Shown here one piece after another: positions 7,693 to 14,141 of a stretch of DNA of 17,376 bases. The translations under genes and the position numbers were made by a program. Positions within the stretch are counted from its first letter, which is position 1; each line of letters starts with the position of its first letter. Location of the stretch: contig JALXES010000064.1 in NCBI GenBank assembly GCA_027069365.1, positions 1-17,376 on the forward strand, given 5' to 3'. This DNA comes from Candidatus Moraniibacteriota bacterium. GTDB taxonomy: Bacteria > Patescibacteriota > Minisyncoccia > Moranbacterales > GCA-2747515. The notes under the pieces are model-generated. The model was not told where the DNA came from and made no database searches. It worked only from the letters and a program-made list of their open reading frames with translations.

Positions 7693-8460
7693 TCAACGAC
7701 TGAATCTTATTGAACTGAATATTTTCTTCAATATTGGCGCATACTTGCTATTGCGGCAAGTAACAACTATTTGATTTTCTTCTCTCCACTTCTTTGGTGG
7801 ATCAATAAGTTGCAAACCTATTGTTGTATCTCCTTCTTTGTAAACATGGTTGCATGTCCCTCCATTGCCGGTCATTAGGATATCATCAAAAATTCTCCTC
7901 TTGCTGTTCAGTACAAGGTAAGTGTTTGCATTGTCATCCCTTACTGCGTCATAGTTGGAATCACCAATAGCACTGACATAAAAACCATATGAGTAAAATA
8001 CCCCCAGCATTGCATCAGTGGTGTCCTCTGGTCCTTCACAGTATTTATTGCTTCTAGTATAAGACGGCGAAATAATCACCCCCTCAGCTATATTATTACA
8101 CTTATCTATATTTTTCTGTGTTACCTCCCACCCCTCTGGATACTTCACACAAAACCCGTATTCCTCGTTGCAGTATTCTTTCCAGTTGGATGTGTCAATC
8201 TCACCGCCGGCACCGGCACTGTGACTTGTGTCAGTGGTGACTTGCTGTGCGGGTGCGGTGGTGTTGTTTTGTTGTGCTGTCTGTGCAGAAGGTGTTTTTT
8301 TTGAAGGCGTGTGCTGCGCAATCTCTTGCTGAGGTGTATTGTGTGGTGTAGCATTCTGCACAGACTGTTTCGTGCGGTTGTGCACAAAAAACCACACGCT
8401 TGTTGTGAGGAGGAGTGCGAGGGCAAGGAGGGTGAGTGTGCGGGTGTGTGGGAGTGTCAT
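7693..8460 (-). CDS. Membrane-anchored extracytoplasmic protein of unknown function
   Basis: This 255-aa protein is not one I recognise as a named gene. Residues 8-26 form a single N-terminal membrane anchor or uncleaved signal. Residues 30-88 are a low-complexity Gln/Thr/Ser/Ala-Pro linker. Residues 90-255 form a compact domain that opens with WKEYCNEEYGFCVKYPEGWEV. The YGFxxKYPExW start resembles the PsbP/Mog1-like extracytoplasmic domains often found in CPR lipoproteins and membrane-anchored proteins, but assignment is tentative. Six cysteines (97, 104, 121, 141, 203, 235) suggest disulfides outside the cell. It precedes the M23-like gene by 114 bases on the same strand and is similarly AT-rich, so the two were probably gained together. 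It has its own promoter (8492-8521) downstream of RNA element B. No Shine-Dalgarno is visible. Confidence 0.7.
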   Translation of the reverse strand: MTLPHTRTLTLLALALLLTTSVWFFVHNRTKQSVQNATPHNTPQQEIAQHTPSKKTPSAQTAQQNNTTAPAQQVTTDTSHSAGAGGEIDTSNWKEYCNEEYGFCVKYPEGWEVTQKNIDKCNNIAEGVIISPSYTRSNKYCEGPEDTTDAMLGVFYSYGFYVSAIGDSNYDAVRDDNANTYLVLNSKRRIFDDILMTGNGGTCNHVYKEGDTTIGLQLIDPPKKWREENQIVVTCRNSKYAPILKKIFSSIRFSR

Positions 8461-8491
8461 GTATACAGGTATCGTTTATCTGTTCGTCGTG

Positions 8492-8521
8492 AGTGTAGCA
8501 TGGTACGTATTAGCGCGTCAA
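8492..8521 (-). promoter_or_regulatory. Promoter of the membrane-anchored unknown gene
   Basis: A -35 TTGACG (8521-8516), an 18-base spacer and a -10 TACACT (8497-8492) lie on the minus strand, giving a leader of about 25 nt to the ATG at 8460. It is downstream of RNA element B, so this gene need not depend on the element's promoter. Confidence 0.5.
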
Positions 8522-8539
8522 GACTTCGCTACAACCCAT

Positions 8540-8629
8540 AAAAAAACTGCGTGTGCTTTCTTGTCTCCTCTCGGACTCTACTCTCCTCGTCCTGCTCCGA
8601 CTCTGCCTCTGTGTAGCACACTCCAGCAG
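8540..8629 (-). ncRNA. Predicted structured RNA, copy B (small RNA or attenuator)
   Basis: The predicted RNA is about 90 nt and has the same layout as copy A. The 5' arm CTGC (8629-8626) and GTGTGCT (8621-8615) pairs with AGCACACGCAG (8557-8547), followed by seven U (8546-8540). The loop is 57 nt and stays purine-rich although it differs from copy A by six transition-biased substitutions and a 4-base gap. The end of the U tract is 80 bases from the next ATG (8460), the same distance as in copy A. Here, however, a separate promoter lies between RNA and gene, which favours a free small RNA over an obligatory leader. Confidence 0.55.
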
Positions 8630-8634
8630 ATTGC

Positions 8635-8663
8635 ATTGTACCACCTGTGGCGAAAGTTTGCAG
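8635..8663 (-). promoter_or_regulatory. Sigma-70-type promoter of RNA element B
   Basis: A -35 CTGCAA (8663-8658), a 17-base spacer and an extended -10 TGGTACAAT (hexamer 8640-8635) lie on the minus strand. The -10 is identical to copy A; the -35 has one weakening change (T to C). Confidence 0.6.
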
Positions 8664-8754
8664 GGCACGGGTGGTGTATGCGCGTGCGTAGTGATATGGC
8701 GGAAATCCTTGCGTCCATTGTAGTCGGTTGCGACAACTGTTTTGAGTGCCGACT

Positions 8755-9519
8755 CTACTCCAGAAACGCCAGGGCGAGCATCGCGCCGATGCCGAGAAAG
8801 ACCGTGGCAACCTGGGCGGTCGCGGCGGTAGCCGACTTGTTCTTGTGCATCTCGGGGATCAGGTCACTCATCGCGATGTAGATGAAGCTGCCGGCGGCAA
8901 GCGGCGGCAAGTAGACCGTCAGCTGCTCGCCGACGTTCTGCGCGACGAGGACCAGCACCGTGCCGGCAACCGCCGTAAGCGCGGAAAGAAAGTTGACCAC
9001 CAGCGCACGCGTCGTTGAGTAGCCGGCGTGCAGCAGCACACCGAAATCGCTGACTTCCTGTGGGATCTCGTGCAAAATGATAGCAAACGTCGCCGCCACA
9101 CCCGCCTCAATGCTCACGAGGTACGCTGCGCCAATCACGATGCCGTCTATGAAATTGTGCGCCCCGTCCGCGATGAGGATCATTCGCCCCACCGGATGGA
9201 TGTGCGTGCCCTGCTTGGAATTCTCGCACGCGTCACCGGCGTGGTGGTGGATGTGCAGAAATTTCTCCAGCACGAGAAACAGCACAATGCCGCCGATGAT
9301 CTCCAGCGAAACTGCGATACTGCTGTCCGCCTCCGCAAATGCCTCCGGGATGAGGTGGATAAACGCGCCACCCAGCAACGCGCCCACCGCCAGTGAAACC
9401 AGCAAGTGCAAATACCGGCGCAGTACGTGCTCGTTCACAGCGAGCGTCAGCACGCCCACCAGTGAGATGAAACTCACCAGAAGCACACTCAGCAGCGCAA
9501 AGATTGTTGATGTTGTCAT
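8755..9519 (-). CDS. ZIP-family divalent metal transporter
   Basis: This 254-aa integral membrane protein of the ZIP (ZupT/GufA-like) family probably imports zinc or another divalent metal across the cytoplasmic membrane. About eight helices can be traced. Helix 4 has HNFIDGIVIG (121-130) and helix 5 has HEIPQEVSDFGVLLHAG (150-166). The two together form the conserved binuclear metal site of the family. A His-rich cytosolic loop lies between helices 3 and 4 (HIHHHAGD, 89-96, and HIH at 106-108). Length is typical. It is a single gene, with the tRNA terminator upstream and RNA element B downstream. A TATACT box (9566-9561) sits about 42 bases before the ATG without a clear -35. No Shine-Dalgarno is seen; the ATG is preceded by CTCT. 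Confidence 0.92.
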   Translation of the reverse strand: MTTSTIFALLSVLLVSFISLVGVLTLAVNEHVLRRYLHLLVSLAVGALLGGAFIHLIPEAFAEADSSIAVSLEIIGGIVLFLVLEKFLHIHHHAGDACENSKQGTHIHPVGRMILIADGAHNFIDGIVIGAAYLVSIEAGVAATFAIILHEIPQEVSDFGVLLHAGYSTTRALVVNFLSALTAVAGTVLVLVAQNVGEQLTVYLPPLAAGSFIYIAMSDLIPEMHKNKSATAATAQVATVFLGIGAMLALAFLE

Positions 9520-9585
9520 AGAGTTTTTCGCTTATGTGCACATACAGACCGTCTCCTTGCAGTATACACCCGTTGCACGCATAAC

Positions 9586-9606
9586 AAAAAACCCCGCTGG
9601 GGCGGA
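9586..9606 (-). terminator. Intrinsic terminator of the tRNA operon
   Basis: A short GC hairpin (CCCC-AGC-GGGG on the minus strand, 9602-9592, flanked by further G/C) is followed directly by six T (9591-9586), about 13 bases downstream of tRNA-Ile. Confidence 0.75.
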
Positions 9607-9618
9607 GTTGTGCGTCTG

Positions 9619-9692
9619 TGGGTGTGGGAGGACTTGAACCTCCGACCTCTTCATTATCAGTGAAGTGCTCTAACCAGCTGAGCTACACACCC
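9619..9692 (-). tRNA. tRNA-Ile (anticodon GAU)
   Basis: It folds as a complete 74-nt cloverleaf: acceptor GGGTGTG/CACACCC, D stem GCTC/GAGC, anticodon stem CTTCA/TGAAG around loop CTGATAA (GAT), T stem GGAGG/CCTCC with loop TTCAAGT, discriminator A. The CCA end is not encoded (CAG follows), so it must be added by a nucleotidyltransferase. It is 28 bases downstream of tRNA-Ala and shares its promoter. Confidence 0.95.
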
Positions 9693-9720
9693 GATTGTGC
9701 CGCGCGCAGCAGCAGGGCTG

Positions 9721-9794
9721 TGGACCCAAGCGGACTCGAACCGCTGACCTCCTGAGTGCAAAACAGGTGCTCTAGCCAACTGAGCTATGGGCCC
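9721..9794 (-). tRNA. tRNA-Ala (anticodon UGC)
   Basis: It folds as a 74-nt cloverleaf. The acceptor GGGCCCA pairs with TGGGTCC and includes the G3-U70 wobble pair that defines alanine identity. The anticodon loop TTTGCAC gives TGC, and the T stem AGCGG/CCGCT holds loop TTCGAGT. One oddity is that the innermost anticodon-stem pair (31-39) is U-U, where alanine tRNAs usually have a C-G pair. CCA is not encoded. The Ala/Ile pair is usually found in rRNA spacers but here stands alone. Confidence 0.94.
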
Positions 9795-9843
9795 AAATGT
9801 GAACATGTCACTGCACGCGCACGCGCACATATGACTAACCCCT

Positions 9844-9872
9844 ATATTATGGGGAACTCGCAAAACTGTCAA
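9844..9872 (-). promoter_or_regulatory. Consensus promoter of the tRNA-Ala/tRNA-Ile operon
   Basis: A perfect TTGACA (9872-9867), a 17-base spacer and TAATAT (9849-9844) lie on the minus strand, about 43 bases from predicted start to tRNA-Ala. The TGA inside TTGACA is the stop codon of murD, so the -35 overlaps the end of the upstream gene. Confidence 0.7.
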
Positions 9873-11260
9873 CTCCCCAGCGCGCGCACCGCCGTACGAA
9901 ACGCGTCACCGCGCACAAACTCATTGGCAAACATCCCAAAACTCGCCGCGCCCGGCGCCAACAGCACCGTATCACCTTCTGTGGCATGCGCACGCGCCCA
10001 GCGCACAGCATCTGCCATACTCTCCACAACAATCGGCGTATATGCGGGGTCCGCCTTCTTGAGCGCAGCACACATCTTGTCCGTTGCCGTCCCCGCGAGA
10101 AACACCGCAGCTTTGGCATCATGCAAGACCGCCTGCGCGAACGCATTAAATTGCAGCCTCTTGTCGCTTCCACCGGCAATCAACACAACCGGCGTGGTGC
10201 ATGCACGCATGCTGGCGATTGCCGCATCCGGAATGGTTGCCGCCGTGTCATTGACGTAGCGCACACCGTCAACCGTTGCCACGAGCTCGCCGCGGTGTGG
10301 CACGCCCGCAAACGTCGCCACCGCACTGCGCAAAACAAAGACAGCCACACCGGCGGCACGTGCCGCCGCTGTTGCCGCCAGGAGGTTCGCGTGATTGTGC
10401 GCGCCCTCTACCGCCGCACTGGCAAGCGGGTAGAGCTCAATCGTCTTGCCATCCACGCGCTCATAGACGATACCGTTTTTGACAAAGAACGCATGGCCCT
10501 GGGGAATTTGCTTTGTGGAATACCAGATAACATCCGCCGTGGTCTTCTGTGCCCAGGCGGCGAGTGTCGGATCATCCGCATTGAGAATGAGCGCATCGCC
10601 CTTCTTTTGGTGCGCGGTAATTGCGCGCTTGTCCTTCTCGTACGCTGCCGGCGTCTTGTAGTAGTCGGCATGATCTGTCAGGATGTTTGTCACCACGGCG
10701 ATGCGCGGGCTCTTTTTGATACGGTCCAGTGCCGCCAACCGCCAGCTGGAGAGCTCAAAAACCGGCACGCTCCCCTTGGTAATCTCGTGCAGCGTCCCAA
10801 GCACCGGTGTCTGGTGTACACCTACCAGCACGACATCCCGCTTAGCGCTGCGCAAAAAGTGCGCAATCATCATTGTTGTGGTTGTCTTGCCTTTGGAGCC
10901 TGTCACACCAATGACCGGCTGCTTGTTGAGGAGAAAAAACAGACTCGCATCCACATACACCGGCACACCGTGATCGTGCGCAATCTGAACTTGCTTGCTA
11001 TTCCACGGCGCACCCGGCGTTTTGATCACCATATCCACATGCGCAAAGTCCTCATGACGGTGCTGTCCCAATACATACGTCACGCCTTTGAGGTCGGCGA
11101 GTTGCTCCAATGAGCGCGCGAGTGTCTCACGTGTTTTGATATCTGTTGCAATGACCTGCGCACCGGCACCCACCAAAAACCGTACGGTGTCCACGCCACC
11201 GCCGTTCAATCCTAATCCAAAGACTGTAATGCGCTTCCCCTTGAGGTCTGTAATTTTCAT
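9869..11260 (-). CDS. murD: UDP-N-acetylmuramoylalanine--D-glutamate ligase (MurD)
   Basis: MurD adds D-glutamate to UDP-MurNAc-L-alanine in the cytoplasm, an ATP-dependent step of peptidoglycan synthesis. The 463-aa length is typical. The N-terminal Rossmann-like domain begins ITVFGLGLNGGG (11-22) and binds the UDP moiety. The central ATPase domain has the P-loop GVTGSKGKTTTT (118-129), FELSSWRLAAL (168-178) and NILTDHADYY (192-201). The C-terminal ligase domain has the PHRGELV segment and ends in LLAPGAASFGMFANEFVRGDAF. The usual SPACASFD reads APGAASFG here, a mild deviation. It starts 6 bases after the pyk stop, indicating co-transcription and possible coupling. A wall-making enzyme fits the presence of an M23 peptidase nearby. 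Confidence 0.93.
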   Translation of the reverse strand: MKITDLKGKRITVFGLGLNGGGVDTVRFLVGAGAQVIATDIKTRETLARSLEQLADLKGVTYVLGQHRHEDFAHVDMVIKTPGAPWNSKQVQIAHDHGVPVYVDASLFFLLNKQPVIGVTGSKGKTTTTMMIAHFLRSAKRDVVLVGVHQTPVLGTLHEITKGSVPVFELSSWRLAALDRIKKSPRIAVVTNILTDHADYYKTPAAYEKDKRAITAHQKKGDALILNADDPTLAAWAQKTTADVIWYSTKQIPQGHAFFVKNGIVYERVDGKTIELYPLASAAVEGAHNHANLLAATAAARAAGVAVFVLRSAVATFAGVPHRGELVATVDGVRYVNDTAATIPDAAIASMRACTTPVVLIAGGSDKRLQFNAFAQAVLHDAKAAVFLAGTATDKMCAALKKADPAYTPIVVESMADAVRWARAHATEGDTVLLAPGAASFGMFANEFVRGDAFRTAVRALGS

Positions 11261-11266
11261 GAGCGT

Positions 11267-12688
11267 CTACACTGTTTCCACAAACATGATATTCGTCGTA
11301 CCCGCCGTACCAAACGGGATACCTGCCGCAATGACAATCTTGTCACCGGTACGCGCAAGTTCCTCACGCACGACAATGGTGCGCGCCTCCTTGCCAGCCT
11401 CTACGAGACGCGAGAAACCGCGCTTGATCTGCCGCGGATAGCAGCCAAATGAGAGCATCATCTGCCGGCACACGCGCTCATGCGGCGAGAGCACCACAAT
11501 CGGCTGGCGCGGACGATAGCGTGAGACTTTGCGTGCTGTAAAACCGGACTCCGTCAGCGCGATGATTGCCGCCGCCTCAATGTCGTTTGCCGTCTGAATG
11601 ACACTACGTGCCACAGCATTGACAGTATACTTCGTGTGCTGTGCGTCATCCTGCACGCGCTGGTAAGTCATATCTGCCTCGGTGCGATGTGCCACAGACG
11701 CCATCATGCGCACCGCCGCGAGCGGATACTTCCCAATCGCTGTCTCTGCAGACAGCATCACAGCATCCGTACCATCCAGAATAGCATTGGTCACATCCGC
11801 CACTTCCGCGCGCGTCGGCACCGGTGTGGTAATCATGCTCTCCAACATCTGTGTGGCCACAATCACCGGCTTGCCGGAGCGATTGCACTTGGCGATGATC
11901 ATCTTTTGATAGTGCGGCACATTCTCTGCCGGCACTTCCACCGCCAAATCACCGCGCGCCACCATGATGCCATCTGCTGCAGAGATAATCGCATCAAGAT
12001 CCTCAATCGCTTCTTGCGTCTCAATCTTGGCAATGATCCTGGCTTCCGAGCCTTCGCGCGTCAGCAGCCGCCGTAGCTGTGCAATGTCCTTGGCGCTGCG
12101 CACAAATGACAGCGCAAAAAAGTCCACGTCCATGTCCACACCAAACAACACATCCTTCTTGTCCTTTGATGTCAGCGTGTTGATGGAGAGGTGTGCGCCC
12201 GGGACATTGACGCCGCGGCGTGAGCGAATGCGCCCACCCACAACAACGCGTGTTACAACCTCCGTGTCTGTCGTACGCACAACCTCCAGACGCTTCGTGC
12301 CATCATCCAGGAGAATTGCCTGTCCTGCGCCCACTTCACGCGGCAGCCGTGCATAGTTGACGTAGACACGCTGCTGCGTCCCGGGACACTTCTTGGTAGA
12401 GAGCGTGAGCGTCTCTCCCGGCACAAGTGTAATCTCGCCATTCTCAAAGTCACCAATGCGGATTTTTGGCCCACCGAGGTCTTGTAGGAGCGCGACGTGC
12501 TTCTTGGCGCGCTTGGCGGCAGCACGCACACGGCGCATCCGCCGCGCGTGCTCCGCGTGGTCACCATGCGAAAAATTGAAGCGCACGACGTTGACGCCCG
12601 CCACAATGAGTTCGTCCAACGCCGTGGGCGCATCTGATGCCGGTCCAATTGTCATGACAATCTTGGTCTTCTTGTAATGTGCGCTCAT
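11267..12688 (-). CDS. pyk: Pyruvate kinase
   Basis: This 473-aa enzyme converts phosphoenolpyruvate and ADP to pyruvate and ATP, the last step of glycolysis. Visible signatures are MTIGPAS (12-18), RFNFSHG (36-42), LQDLGGPKIRIG (68-79) and the active-site signature IIAKIETQEAIEDLDAI (218-234) with the catalytic Lys221. Also present are GIMVARGDLAVEVP (240-253) and KPVIVATQMLESM (273-285). The residue corresponding to Glu/Lys117 of muscle enzyme is Lys (GGPKIR), which in the family goes with potassium-independent activity. A short C-terminal domain of about 120 residues is kept. It is the first gene of a pyk-murD operon, with a promoter at 12721-12749 overlapping a perfect inverted repeat. 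No Shine-Dalgarno is visible. Confidence 0.95.
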   Translation of the reverse strand: MSAHYKKTKIVMTIGPASDAPTALDELIVAGVNVVRFNFSHGDHAEHARRMRRVRAAAKRAKKHVALLQDLGGPKIRIGDFENGEITLVPGETLTLSTKKCPGTQQRVYVNYARLPREVGAGQAILLDDGTKRLEVVRTTDTEVVTRVVVGGRIRSRRGVNVPGAHLSINTLTSKDKKDVLFGVDMDVDFFALSFVRSAKDIAQLRRLLTREGSEARIIAKIETQEAIEDLDAIISAADGIMVARGDLAVEVPAENVPHYQKMIIAKCNRSGKPVIVATQMLESMITTPVPTRAEVADVTNAILDGTDAVMLSAETAIGKYPLAAVRMMASVAHRTEADMTYQRVQDDAQHTKYTVNAVARSVIQTANDIEAAAIIALTESGFTARKVSRYRPRQPIVVLSPHERVCRQMMLSFGCYPRQIKRGFSRLVEAGKEARTIVVREELARTGDKIVIAAGIPFGTAGTTNIMFVETV

Positions 12689-12720
12689 ATGGTTATACCG
12701 TCAGTGTTACAAAACGCTTT

Positions 12721-12749
12721 ACTATACCACAGAAGCAAGGAAGAGACAA
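12721..12749 (-). promoter_or_regulatory. Promoter of the pyk-murD operon
   Basis: A -35 TTGTCT (12749-12744), a 17-base spacer and an extended -10 TGGTATAGT (hexamer 12726-12721) lie on the minus strand, with a leader of about 26 nt. The spacer and -35 lie inside the inverted repeat 12730-12761. Confidence 0.6.
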
Positions 12750-12761
12750 TCCTTGCTTCTG
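12730..12761. repeat. 12-bp perfect inverted repeat over the pyk promoter
   Basis: CAGAAGCAAGGA (12730-12741) and its exact complement (12750-12761) are separated by 8 bases. There is no T run after either arm, so it is a poor intrinsic terminator for the gene upstream. Its position over the -35 and spacer makes an operator more likely. Confidence 0.6.
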
Positions 12762-12790
12762 CGTACGGTGGCGTGTGTGCGCATGGCGCG

Positions 12791-13177
12791 CTAGCGATTG
12801 TCTTTGTCCTTTGGGAGACTCTCGCACGCAATCCCGTCACCATCACCATCCAGGTTGTTGATATCCTTGCCGGCACCGCCGCAGCGCTCCATGACATCCT
12901 GCGCCTGTGCCTGATAGAGGAAGTCGCTACAGTTATACACATCCGCTTCACAGTTCGCCACCAGCGGCGAAACGCCATCAAAGTTGATATTGCCATCAGC
13001 ATCGCGGATCACCTTGGAGCCTTGCAGGCCCTTGCCGGAAAGCAATGCGCCAAGATCAAAATCGTTATTGGTCGCCTCCAGACCCAGTGCCGCGACAAGC
13101 AGCGCGATAATAACGCCCAGGCCGCCTTTGACGATCTTGTAGAATTTCGCAGGAACTTTGATTTTTGGAATTGCCAT
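12791..13177 (-). CDS. Membrane-anchored Excalibur-domain calcium-binding protein
   Basis: This is a 128-aa protein with one N-terminal membrane helix (about 17-34, GGLGVIIALLVAALGLEA) and an outside domain. Residues 81-119 match the Excalibur extracellular calcium-binding domain: YNCSDFLYQAQAQDVMERCG, then LDGDGDGIACES with the DxDxDGxxCE loop. A second EF-hand or dockerin-like loop, DADGNINFDG (59-68), precedes it. Four cysteines (76, 83, 99, 118) could form two disulfides. Excalibur domains are often attached to cell-wall or nuclease proteins; here the domain is essentially alone on an anchor, so the role is unknown. The ATG at 13177 is preceded by TCCT with no Shine-Dalgarno. Confidence 0.85.
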   Translation of the reverse strand: MAIPKIKVPAKFYKIVKGGLGVIIALLVAALGLEATNNDFDLGALLSGKGLQGSKVIRDADGNINFDGVSPLVANCEADVYNCSDFLYQAQAQDVMERCGGAGKDINNLDGDGDGIACESLPKDKDNR

Positions 13178-13212
13178 AGGAAAAATATTAGTGCAAATAA
13201 CGACGTGCCGTA

Positions 13213-13308
13213 CTACGCCGGCTCAATCATGAGAAAGAGTGCCACTGCAATGATAATCAATACAACAATTACCGCCAGTCGCACGTTCTTATTGCCACGA
13301 ATATTCAT
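13213..13308 (-). CDS. 31-aa single-pass membrane peptide
   Basis: This is a very small ORF of unknown function. Its N-terminus is polar and basic (MNIRGNKNVR), followed by a hydrophobic helix (LAVIVVLIIIAVALFLMI) and a short EPA end. A gene is supported by an AAGGA ribosome site 8 bases before the ATG and an extended -10 TGGTATAAT 28 bases upstream. A longer in-frame start at 13407 would overlap trmB and lacks these signals. The next gene downstream is the Excalibur protein, 35 bases on. It could be a regulatory or stress membrane peptide; no family is recognised. Confidence 0.55.
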   Translation of the reverse strand: MNIRGNKNVRLAVIVVLIIIAVALFLMIEPA

Positions 13309-13335
13309 AAACACATCCTTACGAATTACATCTCC

Positions 13336-13344
13336 ATTATACCA
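13336..13344 (-). promoter_or_regulatory. Extended -10 TGGTATAAT before the 31-aa peptide
   Basis: A perfect TATAAT (13341-13336) is preceded by TG and one base on the minus strand, with no recognisable -35. It would start transcription about 20 bases before the 31-aa ORF, possibly continuing into the Excalibur gene. Confidence 0.55.
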
Positions 13345-13369
13345 CACCCGCTCTTTGAGGAGTGCACGC

Positions 13370-14086
13370 TCAGTGACCGTCATCCGTCTTGAGCGCATGC
13401 AACACACGCAACATCACAAACGCCAGCGCACCCAGCGCACCATCTGCCAGGCGCGTTGCTATGCGCGGTGTGTCATCCGTACGCACCGGCGCACCGAGCC
13501 AAAAGCGCATGCGATAGATTGTCTCACCGCGCGCAACCTTGGCATCCTCCCAGTCTGTTGTGACGCCGTACGGCGGCGCGTCAAAGCGCTCATACGCATA
13601 CCCCAGCGACTCCAGGATGTCCACCGTGTCACGAAAGACATCCGCGCGGTCCGTCTGAAAAATCCACGTTGTGCGCGGATCCAACCACGCAGCTGTCTCC
13701 TGCAGGAAATGCGCCGTGATAATGCGTCGCTTGTGGTGGCGCTTCTTGGGCCACGGGTCGGGAAAGTTTACATAGATTTCGCGGATGAACGCCCCCTCAT
13801 CCTGACACGGCTTGACGATGTTTTTGAAATTGCGCGTCCCATCGCCGTCAAACACCGCAACATTGTCATACGCGGCAAACCGCTGCGCCAGGCGCGCTGC
13901 TACGCGGCGGCGGACTTCCAGCGCAATGTAGTTGTACTGCGGAAATTGCGCGAGAAGCCCCGCGATGAATTCTCCCTTAAACGCACCAATATCTACGATG
14001 ATATCGTGTGTGTTACCAAAGCCCTCAAAGTGATGCTCTGTAAGAATTCCAAGCGGATTGACGTGGTGACGGATACGTTTACTCAT
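13370..14086 (-). CDS. trmB: tRNA (guanine-N7-)-methyltransferase TrmB
   Basis: TrmB methylates N7 of guanosine 46 in tRNA variable loops using SAM. The 238-aa sequence has SAM motif I as VDIGAFKGEF (31-40; more often E-I-G-F-G-x-G), then IALEVRRR, the hallmark IYVNFPDPWPKKRHHKRR (104-121), TDRAD (145-149) and the substrate-binding TTDWE (176-180) with GETIYRMRF. A C-terminal tail of about 35 residues (ATRLADGALGALAFVMLRVLHALK) is longer than usual and partly hydrophobic; its role is unknown. The gene is divergent from the plus-strand SET operon, sharing overlapping -10 boxes. The predicted transcript start is about 8 bases before the ATG, so it may be nearly leaderless. Confidence 0.93.
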   Translation of the reverse strand: MSKRIRHHVNPLGILTEHHFEGFGNTHDIIVDIGAFKGEFIAGLLAQFPQYNYIALEVRRRVAARLAQRFAAYDNVAVFDGDGTRNFKNIVKPCQDEGAFIREIYVNFPDPWPKKRHHKRRIITAHFLQETAAWLDPRTTWIFQTDRADVFRDTVDILESLGYAYERFDAPPYGVTTDWEDAKVARGETIYRMRFWLGAPVRTDDTPRIATRLADGALGALAFVMLRVLHALKTDDGH

Positions 14087-14105
14087 TGTGCTTCTGTGGT
14101 ATAAT
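14078..14105 (+). promoter_or_regulatory. Promoter of the SET operon
   Basis: An extended -10 TGGTATAAT (hexamer 14100-14105) has a weaker TTTACT -35 (14078-14083) at 16 bases. It points right, into the 62-aa gene, and its -10 overlaps the divergent trmB -10. Confidence 0.6.
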
Positions 14106-14129
14106 ATCGTTATTCACTCTAAATTCTAA
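14101..14129 (-). promoter_or_regulatory. Divergent promoter of trmB
   Basis: A -35 TTAGAA (14129-14124), a 17-base spacer and TATTAT (14106-14101) lie on the minus strand. The -10 overlaps the rightward TATAAT, so the two promoters probably compete. Confidence 0.45.
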
Positions 14130-14137
14130 CACACAAA
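14121..14137. repeat. 17-nt exact repeat upstream of trmB
   Basis: The 17-mer AAATTCTAACACACAAA occurs here and again at 16134-16150. Seen from the minus strand, both copies lie about 35 bases upstream of a start codon (trmB and ychF). It contains the TTAGAA used as the possible trmB -35. Confidence 0.7.
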
Positions 14138-14141
14138 CGCC

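Larger units (their letters stand above)
8537..8676. repeat. Direct repeat copy 2 (140 bp), right flank of the accessory pair
   Basis: This is the second copy of the repeat at 5579-5722, in the same orientation and 2,958 bases away. The two copies exactly bracket the two AT-richer accessory genes. Homologous recombination between them would excise those genes and leave one RNA element between the ZIP transporter and the V/A-ATPase operon. Confidence 0.9.

Noticed and set aside
5579..8676. Insertion sequence or composite transposon bounded by the direct repeats
   Set aside because: No transposase, no terminal inverted repeats and no target-site duplication could be seen. The repeats look like RNA genes with promoters.
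8721..8754. Imperfect AGTCGG/CCGACT inverted repeat after the ZIP gene as a terminator
   Set aside because: The arms are far apart, the inner stem is weak, and no T run follows, so a terminator call is not supported.
8529..8810. 93-aa minus-strand frame covering repeat copy 2
   Set aside because: It begins inside the end of the ZIP gene, and its similarity to the frame in copy 1 is lost after the indel. The conserved features are the promoter and stem, not codons.
12677..14104. 475-aa plus-strand open frame across the Excalibur gene and trmB
   Set aside because: It spans several real minus-strand genes and promoters with no recognisable domain; it is a by-product of low stop frequency in GC-rich DNA.
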